From: Lachnospiraceae bacterium | GTDB lineage: Bacteria > Bacillota > Clostridia > Lachnospirales > Lachnospiraceae | Direction of reading: 5' to 3' | Assembly (NCBI GenBank): GCA_021203205.1 | Contig: JAJQBQ010000053.1 | Span: 34,154 to 98,153 of the forward strand | DNA length: 64,000 nucleotides | Shown here: positions 35,917 through 44,731 of the stretch, piece by piece | Layout: the number at the start of each line of letters is the position of its first letter | Numbering within the stretch: the first letter of the stretch is position 1 | Notes under the pieces: model-generated | Database searches by the model: none | What the model was told of the DNA's origin: nothing | Seen by the model: the letters and a program-made list of their open reading frames with translations, nothing else | Made by a program: the position numbers and the translations under genes

Positions 35917-38451
35917 ATGATTACGATTGCTTTAGCAGGCAACCCGAACAGCGGTAAGACGACCCTGTTCAACGCGCTGACCGGTTCCAATCAGTTTGTG
36001 GGAAACTGGCCCGGCGTTACCGTGGAGAAGAAGACAGGACACTACAAAGGGGACAAGGAAGTGGCCATTACGGATCTTCCGGGCATCTACTCCCTGTCCC
36101 CGTACACGCTTGAGGAAGTGGTGGCCAGAAATTACCTGATTAACGAGAAGCCGGACGGCATTATCGACATCGTGGACGGCACGAATCTGGAGCGCAACCT
36201 GTATTTGACAACGCAGCTTCTGGAGACCGGCATCCCGGTGGTAGTGGCTGTCAATATGATGGATCTGGTCCGCAAGAATGGAGACAAGATCGATATTAAA
36301 AAGCTCTCGAAAGAGCTTGGCTGCCCGGTGGTGGAGATTTCCGCGCTGAAAAATGAGGGCATCGGCGAGGCCGTGGAGGCCGCAAAGAAGGCTGTGGCGG
36401 CGAAGAGTGAGCAGAAGGTACATAAATTCTCAGCAGAGGTGGAGAAATATCTCACCGAGATCGAGGACCGCGTTGGAAATACGGTTCCTCAGAGCGCAGT
36501 CCGCTTTGTGACTATCAAGCTGTTCGAGAAGGACAGCCGCATTCATGAGAATTATCCGTCGCTGCCGGATGTGTCGGCGCTCTGCGCGGACGCGGAGAAG
36601 GAGCTGGACGATGACACCGAGAGCATCATCACCGGTGAGCGCTACGATTATATCGGCAGCATGATCGGCGACTGCTACAAGAAGGCGAAGAAGGGTGAGG
36701 CAACCATTTCGGATAAGATCGACCGCATCGTCACGAACCGTATTCTGGCACTGCCGATCTTCGCGCTGGTGATGTTTATCGTTTACTACGTTTCCGTGAC
36801 CACGGTGGGCGGCATACTGACCGACTGGGCCAACGACGGCGTGTTCGGCGACGGCTGGTTCCTGCTCGGCATCGGGCGCGACGCTTACGATGAGGACGTG
36901 GAAGGCTACGATGATGCGCAGGCATCCATCGAAGCCTATGACGCGGTGGCGCAGGCAAACGAAATCCTGGCCGCCTCTATCGGTGCCACCATTGACATGG
37001 AAAATGAGGACGGTGAGACCGAGGCTGTGGAGGTGACGGAAGCGCTCCAGGCGGAGGCCACTGAAACTCTCGAGGAATATTTGAATGAAGACGGCACGGT
37101 CGTCTGGCAGAAATGGTCCGACGAGGAGGACGAGGAAACCGGTCTCTTCTATGAGTTGATTGAGGTGACGGCAGAGGATTACGCCGCAGCGCTTGAAGTC
37201 GAAGAGCCGGATCCGTCAGATTACGGCCCGTGGATCATCGGCATACCGGCACTGCTGGATCTTCTGATCGGCGAGGGCGCACCTCTTGACTGCACCGGAA
37301 CCTTTGTTTACGGACTGATCATGGACGGTATCGTGGCCGGTGTGGGCGCGGTGCTGGGCTTCGTACCTCAGATGCTGGTTCTGTTTATCTTCCTGGCATT
37401 CCTGGAATCCTGCGGCTACATGGCGCGTATCGCCTTCATCATGGACCGCCTGTTCCGCCGCTTCGGCCTGTCGGGCAAGTCCTTTATCCCGATGCTGATC
37501 GGCTCCGGCTGCGGTATCCCGGGTATCATGGCATCCCGTACCATTGAAAATGAAAAAGACCGCCGCATGACCATCATGACGACCACCTTCATCCCCTGCG
37601 GCGCGAAGCTGCCGATCATCGCCCTGTTTGCGGGCGCAGTGTTTAACAACTCCGGCCTGATCGCGGTGAGTGCGTACTTTATCGGCATCGCAGCCATCGT
37701 GGTGACCGGCATTATCTTAAAGAAGACAAAGCTGTTCGCGGGCGACCCGGCACCGTTCGTCATGGAGCTGCCGGCTTATCACCTGCCGACAGTCGGCAAT
37801 GTGCTCCGCAGCATGTGGGAACGCGGCTGGAGCTTTATCAAGAAGGCCGGCACGGTGATCCTGCTGTCCACCATCGTGATCTGGTTTACCTCGAATTACA
37901 CCATCACTTTGAAGGCGGTGGATGAGTTCGCTGACACCTCCATCCTCGGCTGGATCGGCAACCACATCGCCTGGATCTTCAGCCCGTTAGGCTGGGGCGA
38001 CGGCAAGGCAGCCATCGCGGCCGTGACCGGTCTGGTGGCGAAGGAAAACGTGGTGGGTACCTTCGGTATCCTCTACGGTGCGGACGTAGCCACCGAGGGC
38101 GGTTCCGAGATCTGGGCCAACGTGGGCGCGTACTTTACTGGCGTGACCGCCTACTCCTTCATGGTATTTAACCTCCTGTGTGCCCCCTGCTTCGCAGCCA
38201 TGGGTGCCATCAAGAGGGAGATGAACAACGGCAAGTGGACGGCATTCGCCATCACTTACCAGTGCGTGTTTGCTTATCTGGTAGCGCTTTGCATCAACCA
38301 GTTCGGCAGACTGTTCGACGGGCGCGGTGTGCAGCCGGTGGGCCTTGTAGTGGCCATCATTGTTTTGGTCGGGTTTATTTACATGCTCTTCCGACCGAAT
38401 AAGTATGCTGATGCAAATAACGGTATTACGGCGGAGCCGGAACACGCGTAG
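35917..38451 (+). CDS. feoB: Ferrous iron transport protein B
   Basis: The Fe(II) permease of the operon. The N-terminal GTPase domain has G1 GNPNSGKTT, the G2 region, G3 DLPGIYSL and G4 NMMD; a GDI-like helical domain follows, then the polytopic domain with two Gate modules (conserved GSGCGIPGIMASRTI and the later LVAKENVVGTFG). At 844 residues it is longer than usual: after the first membrane span (residues about 322-431) lies an acidic Glu/Asp/Ala-rich segment predicted to face outside. AGGAGG precedes the chosen ATG; a longer frame upstream is unconserved. Confidence 0.96.
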   Translation: MITIALAGNPNSGKTTLFNALTGSNQFVGNWPGVTVEKKTGHYKGDKEVAITDLPGIYSLSPYTLEEVVARNYLINEKPDGIIDIVDGTNLERNLYLTTQLLETGIPVVVAVNMMDLVRKNGDKIDIKKLSKELGCPVVEISALKNEGIGEAVEAAKKAVAAKSEQKVHKFSAEVEKYLTEIEDRVGNTVPQSAVRFVTIKLFEKDSRIHENYPSLPDVSALCADAEKELDDDTESIITGERYDYIGSMIGDCYKKAKKGEATISDKIDRIVTNRILALPIFALVMFIVYYVSVTTVGGILTDWANDGVFGDGWFLLGIGRDAYDEDVEGYDDAQASIEAYDAVAQANEILAASIGATIDMENEDGETEAVEVTEALQAEATETLEEYLNEDGTVVWQKWSDEEDEETGLFYELIEVTAEDYAAALEVEEPDPSDYGPWIIGIPALLDLLIGEGAPLDCTGTFVYGLIMDGIVAGVGAVLGFVPQMLVLFIFLAFLESCGYMARIAFIMDRLFRRFGLSGKSFIPMLIGSGCGIPGIMASRTIENEKDRRMTIMTTTFIPCGAKLPIIALFAGAVFNNSGLIAVSAYFIGIAAIVVTGIILKKTKLFAGDPAPFVMELPAYHLPTVGNVLRSMWERGWSFIKKAGTVILLSTIVIWFTSNYTITLKAVDEFADTSILGWIGNHIAWIFSPLGWGDGKAAIAAVTGLVAKENVVGTFGILYGADVATEGGSEIWANVGAYFTGVTAYSFMVFNLLCAPCFAAMGAIKREMNNGKWTAFAITYQCVFAYLVALCINQFGRLFDGRGVQPVGLVVAIIVLVGFIYMLFRPNKYADANNGITAEPEHA

Positions 38452-38518
38452 GAGCGCAGGAGTGGCTTTGGACTGTACAGGATAGCTCAGCTGTGAGTGT
38501 TTTAAAAAGTGACACATG

Positions 38519-38555
38519 AAAGAACGTTCGGTTATCAGCCGGACGTTCTTTTTTG
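38519..38555 (+). terminator. Terminator of the feo operon
   Basis: AGAACGTTCGG pairs with CCGGACGTTCT (one G-U) around 7 nt and is followed by six T residues. Confidence 0.88.
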
Positions 38556-38568
38556 GGTGTGCCGGGCG

Positions 38569-38679
38569 AAACAGTCACCTCCCTCATGAGTAGAGGTTGC
38601 GCCATAATTTATATTAGTAAGATAGTTTTAAACGCAACTGCTGCGAATGCAGCGGAGAGGTCGTGAATAGAGTAACTGC
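38569..38679. repeat. Inverted-repeat element, copy B (module 2 only)
   Basis: About 110 bp, closely matching the second half of copy A: AACAGTCACCTCC start, TTGCGCCATAATTTATATTA core, CGCAACTGCTGCGAATG, and a GTGAATAG-AGTAACT end. Module 1 is absent. Confidence 0.75.
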
Positions 38680-38698
38680 AATCGGGAGATTTTGCAAA

Positions 38699-38742
38699 AT
38701 GCGCATAAAAACGAACAAAATTTTTTTGATTTTTGTGCGCAT
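38699..38742 (+). promoter_or_regulatory. AT-rich hairpin upstream of the MATE promoter
   Basis: ATGCGCATAAAAA pairs with TTTTTGTGCGCAT. It lies just upstream of the MATE promoter and could be an extra terminator or an operator. Confidence 0.4.
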
Positions 38743-38748
38743 GGCTCA

Positions 38749-38776
38749 TTGACTTTTTTGAAAAAATTTTTATAAT
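38749..38776 (+). promoter_or_regulatory. SigA-type promoter of the MATE gene
   Basis: TTGACT and a consensus TATAAT with a 16-bp spacer. Confidence 0.75.
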
Positions 38777-38782
38777 AATGCC

Positions 38783-38853
38783 AATAAGACCGAGTAGCTT
38801 TTGCAGCGTAAGTCCGGGATCTGAAGAATCCGGAATGGCGCTGTTTTTTTTAT
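38783..38853 (+). promoter_or_regulatory. Terminator-containing leader of a MATE gene; candidate guanidine-IV (mepA) riboswitch
   Basis: From the predicted start near 38783 a short conserved-looking segment (ACCGAGTAGCTTTTGCAGCG) overlaps the left arm of a terminator: CAGCG...TCCGG pairs with CCGGA...CGCTG, followed by eight T residues (38804-38851). The terminator lies about 120 bp before the MATE start, so transcription must read through to express the gene. Guanidine-IV (mepA) riboswitches are compact, overlap a terminator and control MATE transporters in clostridia. The assignment rests on context; I have not checked the consensus. Confidence 0.5.
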
Positions 38854-38971
38854 GCAAAAGGGCAGCAGCGAAGTTTTTCGGCTTATGCGGAATACGGTTC
38901 AGCGCACGACCAGGGAATCTTTCGCCTGTCCGGGCACAGGTCGCGTAAGAAAAAGAAAGAGGTAATATTTT

Positions 38972-40420
38972 ATGGCAGGAAACAAAGAACAACAGTTGGA
39001 TTTAACAAAGGCCCCCATCGGGAAAACGATGTTAAATTATTCACTCCCGTGTATCATATCATTGCTGGTTGCGGCTTTGTATAATATCGTGGATCAGATT
39101 TTCATCGGATGGGGCGTAGGCGCGGAGGGTAACGGCGCTACGAACATCGTTTTCCCATTGACTGTTATGGCACTGGCAATCGCTACCATGATCGGAGACG
39201 GCGCATGCTCTTATGTGAGCTTTAGCCTGGGACGTAAGGACAGCGACAGTGCGCATCGCTCTGTCGGAAATGCGATTGTACTGGTTATTGCGTCCGGCAT
39301 TCTTCTGATGTTGATTTATCTGATTTTCCAGGCACCGATTCTTAAACTGTTCGGTGCGACGGAAGAGGTATCGGAACTGACACGCAGTTACGCGGTGGAT
39401 TATTTCCGCTGGATTGCAATCGGTATTCCTTTTTACATGTTCGGACAGGCCTTAAACCCCATCATTCGTTCTGACGGAAGTCCGAGAATTGCCATGGTCG
39501 CCACGCTGGCCGGTGCGATCGCAAATATGATTCTGGATCCGATCGCTATTTTTGGCCTTGGATGGGGCGTACAGGGCGCGGCGATTGCAACGGTAGCCGG
39601 ACAGGTGATCACAGCCGTTATCTCGCTGGTTTACGTGCTTCACATGAAAGAGGTACATTTGTCTAAGGAGAGCTTCCCACTGAAGGGAAGACTGATTCGC
39701 CGATTTGTACCGCTTGGATTCACGAGCTTTTTAAGCCAGTTTTCTCTGGTGCTGTCCATGGCGGTTATGAACAATATGGTTACAAAGTATGGCGTTTATT
39801 CGGAATTCGCAGAAAACGGGACTTCGGATACGCCGCTTGCCGTACTGGGCATTGTTATGAAATTCTTTCAGATCATGATCTCCATCGTGGTCGGCATGGC
39901 GGCCGGCTGCATTCCGGTGGTAGGATTCAATTACGGCGCAGGCCGGTATGACCGTTGCCGCGGCTTTATGAAACGGCTGCTGATGTGCGAATTCCTGGTT
40001 GGCGTTGTGGCCCTGCTGATTTTCCAGCTGTTCCCGACGCAGCTGATCAGTCTGTTTGGAACCAGCTATTCGGAAGCATATTTTTCGTTTGCCCGCTATG
40101 CGTTCCGCATCTATCTGGTTCTGGTGCCGTTAGACTGTGTGTGCAAAGCCTGCTTTATTTTCCTGCAATCCCTCGGTAAAGCAGTCGAGTCCACACTGCT
40201 GTCGCTGCTTCGTGAAGTGGTATTTTCAATCCCGTTTGCCATCTTCCTGCCCTGGATTTTCGGGAAATTATTCGGCATGGAGAATGCAATTTTCGGATTG
40301 TTACTGTCTATGCCGGCTGCAGTTCTGGTTACTTTTATCATTGCTGTTATTATGATTGCTCATACATGGCGGCAGTTAAAGGATATGGAGCAAAAGACGG
40401 AAGGCAGTCTCAGCGCGTAA
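38972..40420 (+). CDS. MATE-family efflux transporter (MepA-like)
   Basis: A 482-residue protein with about 12 membrane segments and the MATE fold: KTMLNYSLPCIISLLVAALYNIVDQIFIG at the N terminus, GDGACSYVSFSLGRKD in the first half and the matching GMAAGCIPVVGFNYGAGRYDR in the second. Such proteins export cationic drugs or metabolites by Na+ or H+ antiport. AAAGAGG precedes the ATG. The leader probably controls it by attenuation; if that is a guanidine riboswitch, guanidinium or a related cation would be the natural substrate. Confidence 0.93.
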   Translation: MAGNKEQQLDLTKAPIGKTMLNYSLPCIISLLVAALYNIVDQIFIGWGVGAEGNGATNIVFPLTVMALAIATMIGDGACSYVSFSLGRKDSDSAHRSVGNAIVLVIASGILLMLIYLIFQAPILKLFGATEEVSELTRSYAVDYFRWIAIGIPFYMFGQALNPIIRSDGSPRIAMVATLAGAIANMILDPIAIFGLGWGVQGAAIATVAGQVITAVISLVYVLHMKEVHLSKESFPLKGRLIRRFVPLGFTSFLSQFSLVLSMAVMNNMVTKYGVYSEFAENGTSDTPLAVLGIVMKFFQIMISIVVGMAAGCIPVVGFNYGAGRYDRCRGFMKRLLMCEFLVGVVALLIFQLFPTQLISLFGTSYSEAYFSFARYAFRIYLVLVPLDCVCKACFIFLQSLGKAVESTLLSLLREVVFSIPFAIFLPWIFGKLFGMENAIFGLLLSMPAAVLVTFIIAVIMIAHTWRQLKDMEQKTEGSLSA

Positions 40421-40531
40421 AATATGGGATTGAGAAGCAACGTCGAAGTTAAGCTGACGACGGCCTGCGCGTGTGTAGCTTTTGGTAATGAAGACAGAAA
40501 AAATGAGCGCGCAGAATACGCGAAATAACAC

Positions 40532-40677
40532 AAAAAAGGTGATTCCCGGTTGGTTCTTTCTCCACTTTGGGTATTTCTGATTTTCACAGCAAACCTCTTT
40601 TATAGAAGTATTTTTCTCTGTGAAAAGATATCCCCATAAATGAGAAAGAACCACCCGGTTTGTGAGTCACCTTTTTT
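40532..40677. repeat. 146-bp nested palindrome downstream of the MATE gene
   Basis: Outer arms AAAAAAGGTGA/TCACCTTTTTT enclose CCGGTTGGTTCTTTCTC, paired with GAGAAAGAACCACCCGG, and these enclose an inner TTTTCACAG/CTGTGAAAA hairpin. The right end has a T tract, so it can also act as a terminator. Confidence 0.7.
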
Positions 40678-40695
40678 ATTTGAAATTATACAACG

Positions 40696-40803
40696 ATGCG
40701 AATCCAAAAGGCAATGGAAGCGGAGATGCAGAAGATCACGATTGAAGATGTTGTAAATGATACGAAGCAGTGTATTCAGGGGCAGGATTCTGTCTCCCGG
40801 TGA
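40696..40803 (+). CDS. Possible 35-residue peptide or gene remnant
   Basis: A short charged frame (MRIQKAMEAEMQKITIEDVV start) follows the palindrome and ends 12 bp before the convergent phosphatase gene. It has no clear ribosome binding site and no recognised family. A decayed gene end is as likely as a real peptide. Confidence 0.2.
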   Translation: MRIQKAMEAEMQKITIEDVVNDTKQCIQGQDSVSR

Positions 40804-40814
40804 TTTTAAGAGGG

Positions 40815-41270
40815 TTATTCATAACCCAGGTACTTCAGAAAAGCCCGACATCCCTGCACAACATCCACATAAGTGACATCAAAGTTGTCCGTATACCAGG
40901 GATCCGCGACATCGCTGTCAAAGCCTGCAAAGCTTAAAAGCTTGTAAATCTTGTGGGCGGGATCCCCTCCGGCAATACGGTTCATATAATAGATATTTTC
41001 CGAATCCATGCCGATCAGGTAATCATAGTAGCGATAGTCGCCGCGCGTCATCTGTATTGCCTTGTGCGGAACCAGCGGGATTCCCTCTTTTCGCAGTTTT
41101 TCCCTCGTTCCCCGGTGCGGCGGGTTCCCGATTTCCTCCCGGCTGGTCGCGGCAGATTCTATATAAAACCCGGATGAAATGCCGCGCTTCTCCACCATGT
41201 CAGTCAAAACGCTCTGAGCCATCGTGCTTCTGCATATATTCCCGTGGCATACGAACAGTACTCTTATCAT
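40815..41270 (-). CDS. Low-molecular-weight protein-tyrosine phosphatase
   Basis: A 151-residue cytoplasmic phosphatase. The P-loop VLFVCHGNICRSTMAQ near the N terminus holds the nucleophilic Cys and Arg of the CX5R(S) motif, and the general-acid loop DPWYTD is near residue 122. Bacterial members remove phosphate from tyrosine kinases of polysaccharide export or from phospho-arginine proteins. No kinase or exopolysaccharide gene is adjacent. It has its own promoter on the minus strand, downstream of the acetylesterase gene. Confidence 0.95.
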   Translation of the reverse strand: MIRVLFVCHGNICRSTMAQSVLTDMVEKRGISSGFYIESAATSREEIGNPPHRGTREKLRKEGIPLVPHKAIQMTRGDYRYYDYLIGMDSENIYYMNRIAGGDPAHKIYKLLSFAGFDSDVADPWYTDNFDVTYVDVVQGCRAFLKYLGYE

Positions 41271-41340
41271 TCTGGCAAAACCTCTTATATTCCTGCAATT
41301 TCTTTATGTTTCATATAAACAAATCTTTTCAATCGCCGCT

Positions 41341-41369
41341 ATGATAACATACTTATGCTTTTTTTTCAA
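41341..41369 (-). promoter_or_regulatory. SigA-type promoter of the tyrosine phosphatase gene
   Basis: On the minus strand TTGAAA and TATCAT with a 17-bp spacer, about 70 bp before the start codon. Confidence 0.65.
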
Positions 41370-41392
41370 TCCTGTCAGTAATTTTTAAGAAT

Positions 41393-42271
41393 TTACCGAA
41401 GAAAAGCCTTAAGCGATGCCAGCTGCGGACTGTTGCGAATCAGCTCCGCTGTCATGCGGCTGTAAATCCGCGCGCCTGTCAGGCTGAGATGCGTATTGTC
41501 TGTCACACCGTCTGCGTATGCGCCGACATATTCTCCGGGGGCCGTGTGAAGATAGAGCTTTTTGCTTGCATCGGGACCGATCCGATTCAGGTAATCAACA
41601 CTTTTCTTTCCGAGGTCCAGGAGTGGCAGTCCGTTCTCATTTGCGAAGCGTATCATCTCATCCCGGTATTCCGGGAAGCTTATGTGAAACGCTTCCCTGT
41701 CTGCCGGGGCGTGATCCGCGGATGCAACAGAGATTGCACAGCTTTTGGATGAGGCATCCTTCCGGTTCTGAACAGAGCCCTCTGCTGTCCCGGATTTGAT
41801 CTGACAGGCAGAAGGAAAATCAACACAATTTCTCCGCGCAACCGGCGTGACAAACACGCACAGGGCACCGGCTTTGCTGCAGGTATCGGCATAAATTTGA
41901 AGATAATCCGCGAAATGCTCCGCAGGGACGTAGCGAGCCGGTCGGGAAGGAGTGGCATCGTTATGCCCGAACTGAATGAATACAAAGTCACCCGGCTTCA
42001 TGAGGGCGGCCGCCTCCGCCAGTTTGCCTTCCTCGATAAAAGAGCGCGAGCTTCTGCCGCCGATGGCCCGGTTTTCTATGGTGAGGCCCGGCAGATGATA
42101 TGCACGCCCCTGCGGATAGGAACAGTTTTCCGCCGGCGTTTCGTGTTCCTGTTCACTTCCTTTAAAATTCTCAAAAAATACCTGCCCCCAGCCGGTCTGA
42201 GGGGCATAAAATGTTTCGTAGCTCTGTACGGTGGAATCGGAGAGCAGAAAAACAGTCGGATGATTTTTCAT
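41393..42271 (-). CDS. SGNH/GDSL rhamnogalacturonan acetylesterase-like protein
   Basis: 292 residues with the SGNH blocks of the RgaE family: VFLLSDSTVQSY (nucleophile Ser), ENRAIGGRSSRSFI, FVFIQFGHNDAT and the C-terminal DNTHLSLTGA with the catalytic Asp and His. It would remove acetyl groups from pectic rhamnogalacturonan fragments. No signal peptide is seen, so substrates would be imported oligosaccharides. Residues about 155-195 are a Ser/Ala-rich low-complexity segment between conserved blocks. It precedes the phosphatase gene on the same strand but is not clearly co-functional. Confidence 0.88.
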   Translation of the reverse strand: MKNHPTVFLLSDSTVQSYETFYAPQTGWGQVFFENFKGSEQEHETPAENCSYPQGRAYHLPGLTIENRAIGGRSSRSFIEEGKLAEAAALMKPGDFVFIQFGHNDATPSRPARYVPAEHFADYLQIYADTCSKAGALCVFVTPVARRNCVDFPSACQIKSGTAEGSVQNRKDASSKSCAISVASADHAPADREAFHISFPEYRDEMIRFANENGLPLLDLGKKSVDYLNRIGPDASKKLYLHTAPGEYVGAYADGVTDNTHLSLTGARIYSRMTAELIRNSPQLASLKAFLR

Positions 42272-42343
42272 AGAGAAAACCTTTCATTAAAAAGATGAAA
42301 CCCGGGGAGGATCGTTACCGATTTCACGAAGAAGAAAAAGTCC

Positions 42344-42372
42344 TTGCCTTGTGGTCAAAAATTGCATATAAT
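42344..42372 (+). promoter_or_regulatory. SigA-type promoter of the cyclophilin gene
   Basis: TTGCCT and a consensus TATAAT with a 17-bp spacer, 44 bp before the start codon. Confidence 0.78.
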
Positions 42373-42416
42373 GTAACACGCTTTTACCGAGAAAACAAGA
42401 AAGGAATATCAATAAA

Positions 42417-42938
42417 ATGAATCCAAATCCAATTGTTACGATCACGATGGCAAACGGTGATGTCATGAAGGCGGAGCTCTATCCGCAGATTGCGCCGAAT
42501 ACGGTAAATAATTTTATCAGTCTCATCCGGAAGAAGTTCTATGACGGCGTGATTTTTCACCGTGTCATCAACGGCTTTATGCTGCAGGGCGGCGATCCGA
42601 CCGGCACGGGTACCGGCGGGCCGGGCTATTCCATCCGCGGCGAGTTTTCACAGAATGGTTTTGCGAACAATCTGAAGCATACGCCGGGCGTGCTTTCCAT
42701 GGCCCGCACGATGATGCCGAATTCCGCAGGCAGTCAGTTCTTTATCATGCACAAAACTTCTCCGCATCTGGACGGCGCCTACGCCGCCTTCGGGAAGATT
42801 ACGGAGGGCATGGATGTAGTCAACCGCATCGCTGCGACCGGAACGGACTTTCGCGATCGCCCGCTCACGGAGCAGAAGATTGCCAGCATGACCGTGGAGA
42901 CTTTCGGCGTGGAGTATCCGGAACCGGTGAAGGCGTAA
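42417..42938 (+). CDS. Cyclophilin-type peptidyl-prolyl cis-trans isomerase
   Basis: A 173-residue single-domain cytoplasmic cyclophilin that speeds cis-trans isomerisation of X-Pro bonds. Active-site motifs are present: FHRVINGFMLQGGDPTGTGTGGPG with the catalytic Arg, then LSMARTMMPNSAGSQFFI and DGAYAAFGKI. It lacks a Trp found in cyclosporin-sensitive forms. AGAAAGGA precedes the ATG. It has its own promoter, and aroA begins 110 bp downstream. Confidence 0.95.
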   Translation: MNPNPIVTITMANGDVMKAELYPQIAPNTVNNFISLIRKKFYDGVIFHRVINGFMLQGGDPTGTGTGGPGYSIRGEFSQNGFANNLKHTPGVLSMARTMMPNSAGSQFFIMHKTSPHLDGAYAAFGKITEGMDVVNRIAATGTDFRDRPLTEQKIASMTVETFGVEYPEPVKA

Positions 42939-43048
42939 GAAAAAACAGGCGCAACGGTTTCGGATAAACGGAACGATTCGAGCACGGGGCACGCGCAGCA
43001 GGGCGTACGTGCGAAGATCGGCGGCGATGGCGGGAGGCCACTTAACCT

Positions 43049-44731
43049 ATGGAGAATTTACGCGTGGCCTCGGTGCCGGGGTCAAAAAGTATCACAAATC
43101 GTGCTTTATTGCTGGCAGCGCTCTCAGACCGGGAATACCTGCTGCGGGGCGCGCAGTTTTCGGATGATTCCCGCTACTTTCTGGACGCTCTGAAGGCGCT
43201 GGGTTTTTCCGTGCGGGAGGATGAGACGGCAAAGACCGTGTGCATCACCGGCATGAGCGGGCGTGTTCCGGAAAAGAACGCCGGGATTTACGTGGGGAGT
43301 GCCGGAACGGCGGCCCGTTTTCTCACAGCCATGCTGGCCTGCTCCGACGGAATTTATACGATTCGGGCTTCGGAGCAGATGGCAGCGCGGCCGATGAAAC
43401 CACTGTTCGACGCACTTGCAACGCTTGGCGCGGAATTTACGTATCTGGGAGAGAACGGTCACCTGCCGGTAACCGTGCGGGGAATCTTCTGTGAATCTGT
43501 TGCCGGAGCCGACGGTGCAGGAGCGCGTTCTGATGGAGTGCCAGGCTGCGATGTTCCGTCTGTTTTTACCGGAGCCGGCCGTACAGGGGCATGTCCTGAT
43601 GGAGTGCCAGGCTGTGATGTCCCGTCAACTTTTGCGGAAGCCGGCTGTGCCGGGGCATATTTCGAAGGAAGCGGAGGGAAAACACCTGAAGTATCCCTTG
43701 ACATCCGAGAGAGCACCCAGTATCTGAGTGCTCTGCTGATGACTGCTTCCATGCTGCCGGACGGACTTGCGATACATATAACCAGCGAGAAAAAACGCGG
43801 TTCCTATATTGAGATTACGCGCCGCATGATGGAAGAATTCGGAATCCGGACGGAGTTTGACGGAGAAAGCTACCGGGTAAAAAATACTTCTTCGCAGATG
43901 ACGGGAAAATTACATGCGATCGAAAACGACGAAGAACAAAGGGTTACTTATCAGATCGAGCCGGACGTTTCTGCCGCGTGCTATTTTTACGCTGCGGCGA
44001 TGCTGACCGGCGGCAGCGTGCAGGTTCGCCACGTTCACCGGGACACCATGCAGGGAGACCGGAAGTTTCTGGGGCTGCTGGAACAGATGGGCGCCGCAGC
44101 AGAGGACTTGCCGGGCGGCATTTGCGTGACGGCTCCCGCTTCCGGAGAAAGCAGAGGTTCGAACGAGAAAACAGCTGCTTTTGACGGAAATACCACGGAT
44201 TCGGATGAGGAAACAGCTGATTTTGGCGGAAAAACCGCAGATTCGGATGAGGAAACAGCCGCTTTCGATGGAAAAACTACGGATTCGGATGAGAAAACAG
44301 CCGCTTTCGATAGAAATACCACAGATTCGGCCGGAATTACCTTTCCGGGTCTTACGGTCAACATGAACGACTTCTCCGATCAGGCCATTACGCTGGCGGC
44401 GCTCGCGCCCTTTGCCTCCTCCCCGACAGAGATCTCCGGCATCGCGCACATCCGCCGACAGGAATCCGACCGCCTGCACGGGATTGCGGAAAACCTGTCA
44501 CGGATGGGGATTCGAACCGAAGAATCGGAGGATTCCGTCAAAATCTGGCCGGGGGATCCCGGCCCCTGCGAGATCGAAACCTACGATGACCATCGTATGG
44601 CCATGGGGTTCGCCCTCGTGGGGTTGCGGGTTCCGGGCATGAAGATCAGGCACCCGGAGTGTTGTCAGAAGACGTTCAAAGAATATTTTGATGAGATGGA
44701 GAAAGTCTTTGGACTGAAGTTTGCGGACTGA
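43049..44731 (+). CDS. aroA: EPSP synthase with two repeat-bearing insertions
   Basis: 3-Phosphoshikimate 1-carboxyvinyltransferase of the shikimate pathway. Core motifs are intact: PGSKSITNRALLLAA at the N terminus, VGSAGTAARFLTAML near 85, RPMKPLFDALATLGAEF, DYSxxxQ-type positions and the C-terminal RRQESDRLHGIAENL and DDHRMAMGFAL. At 560 residues it exceeds the usual 430 or so because of two inserts: about 55 residues near 150-210 with a duplicated 22-residue unit (DGVPGCDVPS core), and about 70 near 360-430 with four 14-residue units (TAAFDGNTTDSDEE type). The reading frame stays open throughout. tyrA follows after 90 bp. Confidence 0.93.
   Translation: MENLRVASVPGSKSITNRALLLAALSDREYLLRGAQFSDDSRYFLDALKALGFSVREDETAKTVCITGMSGRVPEKNAGIYVGSAGTAARFLTAMLACSDGIYTIRASEQMAARPMKPLFDALATLGAEFTYLGENGHLPVTVRGIFCESVAGADGAGARSDGVPGCDVPSVFTGAGRTGACPDGVPGCDVPSTFAEAGCAGAYFEGSGGKTPEVSLDIRESTQYLSALLMTASMLPDGLAIHITSEKKRGSYIEITRRMMEEFGIRTEFDGESYRVKNTSSQMTGKLHAIENDEEQRVTYQIEPDVSAACYFYAAAMLTGGSVQVRHVHRDTMQGDRKFLGLLEQMGAAAEDLPGGICVTAPASGESRGSNEKTAAFDGNTTDSDEETADFGGKTADSDEETAAFDGKTTDSDEKTAAFDRNTTDSAGITFPGLTVNMNDFSDQAITLAALAPFASSPTEISGIAHIRRQESDRLHGIAENLSRMGIRTEESEDSVKIWPGDPGPCEIETYDDHRMAMGFALVGLRVPGMKIRHPECCQKTFKEYFDEMEKVFGLKFAD
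43500..43690 (+). repeat. 66-bp tandem repeat region inside aroA (insertion 1)
   Basis: Two copies of a 66-bp unit beginning GATGGAGTGCCAGGCTG plus a partial leading copy. They encode a Gly/Ala/Val/Cys-rich loop absent from ordinary EPSP synthases. Confidence 0.8.
44171..44338 (+). repeat. Four 42-bp tandem repeats inside aroA (insertion 2)
   Basis: Units start at 44171, 44213, 44255 and 44297 with ACAGC(T/C)G and share GATTCGGATGAG. They encode an acidic Thr/Asp/Gly-rich loop. Confidence 0.9.

Noticed and set aside
44171-44338. CRISPR-like array inside aroA
   Set aside because: Tandem 42-bp coding units in frame with aroA, no unique spacers.
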